Assembly (NCBI GenBank): GCA_019787685.1
Contig: JAHNUO010000054.1
Coordinates: 44,472-108,471 of the forward strand
Origin: Chiua virens
Taxonomy: Eukaryota > Basidiomycota > Agaricomycetes > Boletales > Boletaceae
Length of the DNA: 64,000 nt
Direction of reading: 5' to 3'
In this document: positions 59,165 through 64,000 of the stretch, piece by piece
Position numbering within the stretch: the stretch's first letter is position 1
How the letters are laid out: each line of letters starts with the position of its first letter
Made by a program: the position numbers and the translations under genes
Notes under the pieces: model-generated
The model's input: only the letters and a program-made list of their open reading frames with translations
What the model was told of the DNA's origin: nothing
The model's database searches: none

Positions 59165-62100
59165 TCCTAGGCAGCTCGGACTTGAAATTTCTCATGCTCA
59201 TTCAATGTCGTGTGACACGGCGACCGACGCAGCCAGCAACACCGTTGAACCTCGGGAATGCAGAATGTGTCAACTGCACGAACACATCAGTGTAGAGCCC
59301 GCGTGACCATATTCGCCAATCACAGAGCAAACGTTTGAGACGAGCAACTTGGTTGGCTGGACATAACGCGAGGCAATTTTGCGCATAGCTCCAAGGCTTG
59401 GAGGCCTCATTGCACGCTCCGCGGATTGTTCGATTCTGCGTATAAGACCAAGCAGAACGTGGTAAGACTATGGCGGAAAAAATGATCGTGGAACTGTGGA
59501 GCCAATAATATAGCGGTGGTTGTGAGGTGCGAAATCCTGCGAAATCGAGAGGCGGCGATTTGCTGAAGCATATTTCGTCTCGACGACGTCCGACCCAGAT
59601 CCGAGTCCCAGCAAATGACTGAACCAACAATTGTAGCACACAACGTGATGCCATCCAGAGGAGAGGTTTTCGTCATTGAATGCCCCAGAAGGCTGATCTC
59701 GGTCCGTTGAACCGTTCCGACGATGCGAAGAAGCCATCGACCCTGCCAGTGCAACGTTCAGTTCGATTTCGAAGCTTCGCCAGCACGCAAAGGCCAGTTC
59801 ATCGCAGAGTAACCATCTCATGGCCGGCCACAGCAATCATGATGCGACCATCTTCATCATGGCACTCTCCACATAATCGACTCGCGAGATTCAGACCCCC
59901 CTTTCTGCCACGCCAACCTGCACGGGGAAACAGCGCAGCACCCCACACAGCGACAGGCTTCGAGTTCGAGGAATAGCCAGTGCTTTTACGTTCTGATTAC
60001 GTTGCTTTCCATGAAAAAATCTGTCAACTCACATTGTTCGCTGTTAAAGAGGAAGAGCATCCGTTGGATTATTAGTCAGTGGTTGCCTTGTTCCAATCAT
60101 TTTGAGGGTATCAGCTCACTGCATACGCAGCTAGAACCAAAGAGGATTCCATTTCAAGGATGGATGACATCGGGCTGAGTTTTGGCATACATTAATACCC
60201 CTGGGATTCAGATCACCGCCATCCTTTGGATTCCCCACTTTAAAGAGCGACAGCCACGTTAATGTTGTGCGGCATTGAGGTCACGCCGCCCTTCGTGCCG
60301 GATTCAAGGCGACCATAGGATCATCTTCGCTGAGACACGCGCAGATCCCAATCGGCCCACAGAATGCACACATGATGCGAGAGATATCCCCATAGGGATA
60401 GCCTTTCCCTCGAGAAAATGTATGGAAGATGCTTGTGCCACCATCACGCGTGAATCCGCGGAGAGTGGCTTCTTGGAGTGTGAGTAGAGATCCTCATTGT
60501 ATTGACAGCGCTCTTGGTGTCACGCGTCATCGATCAACTGTTGATCACGATCCTGTGAACATGGATATTAGACCTATACGGAGCCCTCGGCAATGATCGC
60601 GCAGAGGAGGACGGAAAGTGGAAACGTATGTTAATCCATTTCAGCCACTCGACTCATAGCAGAGATAATTCGTTTCTGTCTCGAGGGCAGGTCCATTGAC
60701 ACCAGGAACCAGTCCCTCGAGCGTTTGAATGACCTCGGCCTAGTGAAGCCACCATGGGAATCTGCGAGTCGACTGTGGCAGAGATGCCATGATTAATAAA
60801 GGCCCACAGAGCCTAGTCATATCACATTGCGGACAACTCGGAAATATTCGTCCGATCGAAGATCATCGAACTCGGAGGCCGTTGAAAATGCAATTACTCT
60901 TACTCGTGTTTGGGTTTGGCGTGCACCTCCCAAGGCCCACTTGCACGACCGATCCCAAAGGATGGGTTTAGGAAACTGCATGGCCCAGGGGGTTCATCAT
61001 TTGCAGGAAAGAGCGTAACTTGCTCAACCTGTTGGCACGGTTAGCACATGAACTTTTAGGGGGGAAAATGCGAAACGAAAGGAAGCTGACAATTGTGCCG
61101 TGCTCTACTCACAAGACCTGATCATCACATCAAATCCGGGACAATATTGCACCAAGGGCGCTACGCCATACTTTGTGACAGGTGACAGCGCTTCAGTATA
61201 GACAACCAAAACTCTGCGGCACGATCTGTCATGTACGTCAATTATTTGGGAATGGTTCGAACCTGAAAATTATGTCTTTTCCGAGTCTTCATCATGGGGT
61301 CTAATCTTGATCCTGTCTTCTGTCAATCTTACAGCACGGACAAGGTACGAGTTTGGTTTGTATAAACTGCGCGTTGACAACGGGCAGTTATGAGAGGAGA
61401 AGGATTTAAGCTCCCTGACGATACAGATACTTGTCCTGTCTTCTAACGCGACGAGCATCGATGCTTCAACGACCGGCCCGGGATACCATTCCATCACGAT
61501 CGTTGTGTACCTGACGGCCAATGCACATGATGAGTAATCGCCAATTTCAAAGCTGTACAGTACCCACTCAGATCAGTGATTTCCGTATTTTACGCATTGA
61601 TAGCGCAGTCACCGTATCTGAGTCATCACCGTTGGAGCAATGGTTGTGGAGTAAGTACATTCGGGGCTCGAGCGTTCGCGAACCGCAGCAAGACGTCACG
61701 TTTGAACCTGAACGCCACTGCCATTCAATGATTCCGATCCGGTCGCTGTCGTAACGTTGTTCGCAGCCTGCACGCTTCAAGGGGCAGTTGTATTATCTCT
61801 CGATTCTTGTTAATCTGCCAGTGGATCGTCTGGCAAGTAGGAATTGAATTCCACTTTGACACCGTGACGATCCTAAGCGAAACGACAAACCTTATAGATC
61901 AAACCAATGATTTTCTAGGTCAACTCGTGACAATATGGCGAGGTCTGCCAGTGGGTCAAGGTGAATCCCGCGTCGATGGTATCCTAGGATTTCAACCCAC
62001 ACGAATGAGTTCGAGAGTATCAAGAATTTAATCATTCCGTCACATACTCGCTGATACAGCGCCTGCCATGCCAGGTATGGCAGGCGCTCGAAGGAACCAG

Positions 62101-63399
62101 AAGACTCGGAAGGGCACGGTAGGGAAAATGAATCTACTGGCGGGCTTTTCTTCACACTATGGGTTCTCTGAAGCGACGTTGTTATCACAGGTATCTCCAG
62201 TTTACAAACGTGCGGAGGTTCATGCTACTTGCCTACACCTTTCCGAGTGGAAGATCAGACCGTCGTACGATGCGCATGAGGCAACTTGGGATTTAATCGC
62301 GTAGTGGAGATACTACGGCGCTTAACCCAAATAGGCGCCATGAAAGCCTTAAGCCTACAGGTTTGGCTAGCCTCCTGCGGCCTTCCGTTCCTCGACGAAA
62401 TCCGGAAGAACAAACAAGAAATCAGAAATGGAAGAAACATTCAAGCCAACTCACCAGGGGGCCGCTCGAACGCCGCGATAATCGTATATAATCGATTACG
62501 GTAATCATGTTCTCGTCCTGATTGCATAAAGCACATAATTGACCGGCGATTATAATGAGGTCTACATATACCATGTGGGTTTTGCGTTCGAGACTTCGAG
62601 TTCGAATTCTCCGAGTCTGACTCAGTCACTGGTTTTGATCGGCGGAACTTGTTTGCATGCCCGGTTTTCGTTCTGTTTAATGCCGTGGGGCTAACGCGCT
62701 TTTCTTTTTCGAGCGTTCTTTTTTGAAAACCGAACAAGGAGACCCGGTGAAGCGAACAAAACGCATCGTTTGTTGATTGTGCTCAAGGCAACGCAAAATG
62801 TTCTAGAACACATCCCGTGACGGTGCCGTTTATAGCAAGGGCTTGGTGCTGGAGGAGGACGATGTCCGAGTCACCATCATTGGGACCCTAGACATCACGA
62901 AGGGTAGACAGGAATTTTAGGTTCTCGATTCTGGTGCCACAAAGGCAGCAGGCGTCTCCCCGCCGAGGCCTCTCAATCCCCGATCGCTAGCTTACTGTGT
63001 TTTTACGGAGTAATCTCTGTCAGCTTAATCACCACCAGACATGAATGACCGTAATTTGGACGCACACATGTTACATGCACATTGATAATGGATCTCGTGG
63101 GAAGATCAGATTGGTAAGGCCAAGTCAAATAAAGTGGTCTGATTTGGGAATAAGATAACAAGTGTCCTTGAACTCCTACTGGTACACGCTAACTTTTTGA
63201 CAGCATAAACAACATTTGATCATAATAACGACAGCAAGAGCACCTCCGAGTCTGTTTCAGTCCTCTCTCGAGACAGAAAGGGTGAAACAAGCGATCGAAA
63301 TATGGCTATAATCGTCATATAGTCCAGGAAGATGCGAATGGGGTCAACGAGGACAGAGAGTAGCGAGAGAAGAGAAACAGACATGCAGGTTTAATAAAA
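59165..63399. other. 4.2-kb region without recognisable genes
   Basis: Many short frames on both strands, but none with a motif, splice pattern or similarity to other parts of the window. GC content is close to that of the intergenic DNA elsewhere. A palindromic stretch (CAGCGCCTGCCATGCCAGGTATGGCAGGCGCT) lies at about 62058-62089. No RNA gene was recognised by eye. Confidence 0.45.
62058..62089. repeat. Short near-perfect palindrome
   Basis: AGCGCCTGCCAT and ATGGCAGGCGCT are exact inverted 12-mers separated by about 7 bp. It could form a hairpin of 12 bp or more. Whether it is a terminator-like structure, a protein site or chance cannot be said. Confidence 0.5.
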
Positions 63400-64000
63400 T
63401 TATTCCTCTTTTATACCAGCCCCTCGGGCATCACCATTTAAATCTAGTGAGTCTTGGATAATGCCAGCTTTAATTCGCGCGTTTGGTGAGGGTCGTCGGC
63501 TGTCATTTGTAGTCGAATCCGCACGAGGCCGCTTGCGCGATGGGGGTGAGATGAGACCGGTACCATTCACCATACCCTTATCGATATTTCCGCCACCACG
63601 CTCTGAGGACGTGTAGTGATCTATGTCTCGATCGCGCTCCCACGATAGCGCGTCTCTCCCGTTTGTAGGCGGGAGTGCCATGTGGAGTTGTTGCGCGCCG
63701 GGTTGCGGCGCACTCTGGGACAGGAAATCGAGCCAACTCGTGTCCCCAGATTGTCCTGGAAAGGAATGAATGGCGTGCGATGCGAAATGGATGTTGGTTT
63801 ACCCACCTGATTCCTGCTGCTGCGGTGGCGGCGGTGCTTGTTGGGACGGTGCATGTGAAGGCCAGTCTATTGGAGCGAACTGTGACGGTTGCTGTGGCGG
63901 CGGACGGTGGTCATCACCGTTCTCCAAAAAAGCAGAAAGTAGGTCCGGGGACTGCTGAGAACGTGAGTTGGAACCATTTGGTGGCTGGCCGGGCGGCATA
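63400..64000 (-). CDS. C-terminal part of a nuclear regulator-like protein (runs off the window)
   Basis: Two exons are visible: from the window edge to 63807, then 63755-63400. The intron has a GTGGGT donor and a TTCCAG acceptor and joins in phase 1. The protein is Gln/Pro-rich (PPPQQPSQFAPIDWPSHAPS), then SGQSGDTSWLDFLSQSAP, a hydrophobic-acidic patch common near the ends of fungal transcription factors. A basic stretch follows, SPPSRKRPRADSTTNDSRRP, with a monopartite nuclear localisation-like core. The stop is at 63400 after GAGIKEE, with an SGD-like acidic end. The DNA-binding or other functional domain lies beyond 64000, so the family cannot be named. The fragment does look coding. Confidence 0.6.

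Noticed and set aside
59165..63399. Several 60-100 residue frames as genes
   Set aside because: Length is near chance, there is no splice support, and no motif or similarity is seen.

Overview
The window looks like nuclear DNA of a filamentous basidiomycete (Agaricomycetes). Genes lie close together on both strands, and coding regions are cut by many 45-60 bp introns that end in CAG or TAG. Several families are typical of the group: secreted laccases, a DUF6533-type membrane protein, a Zn2Cys6 regulator and an AflY/questin-oxidase-like enzyme. The laccase sequences resemble those I remember from Rhizoctonia-type Cantharellales. That placement is inference from memory; no search was run.

Layout. 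0-9.4 kb: a decayed MFS transporter (-), a five-exon cytidine deaminase (-), a proline-rich protein with DnaJ-like Cys motifs (-), a POM34-like nucleoporin (+) and a PhzF-family isomerase (-). 9.4-12.6 kb: a TA-flanked fold-back element of Tc1/mariner origin sits inside the remains of a spliced gene, followed by a second PhzF copy with a frameshift. 13.8-16.8 kb: a DUF6533-like membrane protein (+) and trimethylguanosine synthase (-). 17-36 kb: five laccase-type multicopper oxidase loci in a row on the + strand. Copies 1, 2 and 4 look intact, copy 3 has a frameshifting deletion and copy 5 is heavily decayed. Copies 2-4 repeat with a period of about 4.3 kb, including their promoters. A PhzF C-terminal scrap lies between copies 4 and 5.

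36.4-43.7 kb: an AflY-like oxidase, a small PPxY-motif protein and a long coiled-coil protein (all +). 44-51.2 kb: two minus-strand genes that share an unfamiliar C-x2-C-x(19-21)-H-x3-C module (six copies in all), with a GLTP-fold lipid transfer protein between them. 52.8-56.4 kb: a Zn2Cys6 transcription factor. 56.9-59.1 kb: a sixth, diverged laccase on the minus strand. 59-63.4 kb: no recognisable gene. 63.4-64 kb: the 3' end of a gene that runs off the window.

Working together. The laccases, AflY-like oxidase, PhzF-like proteins and Zn2Cys6 regulator could serve phenolic or aromatic oxidation, but nothing in the sequence proves they form one pathway. The intact laccases carry three different residues (Phe, Leu, Met) at the T1-copper axial position, so the family here has probably diversified in redox potential as well as in copy number.

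Exon boundaries were worked out by hand from reading frames, splice signals and paralogue comparison. Gene spans are firmer than individual exon ends.
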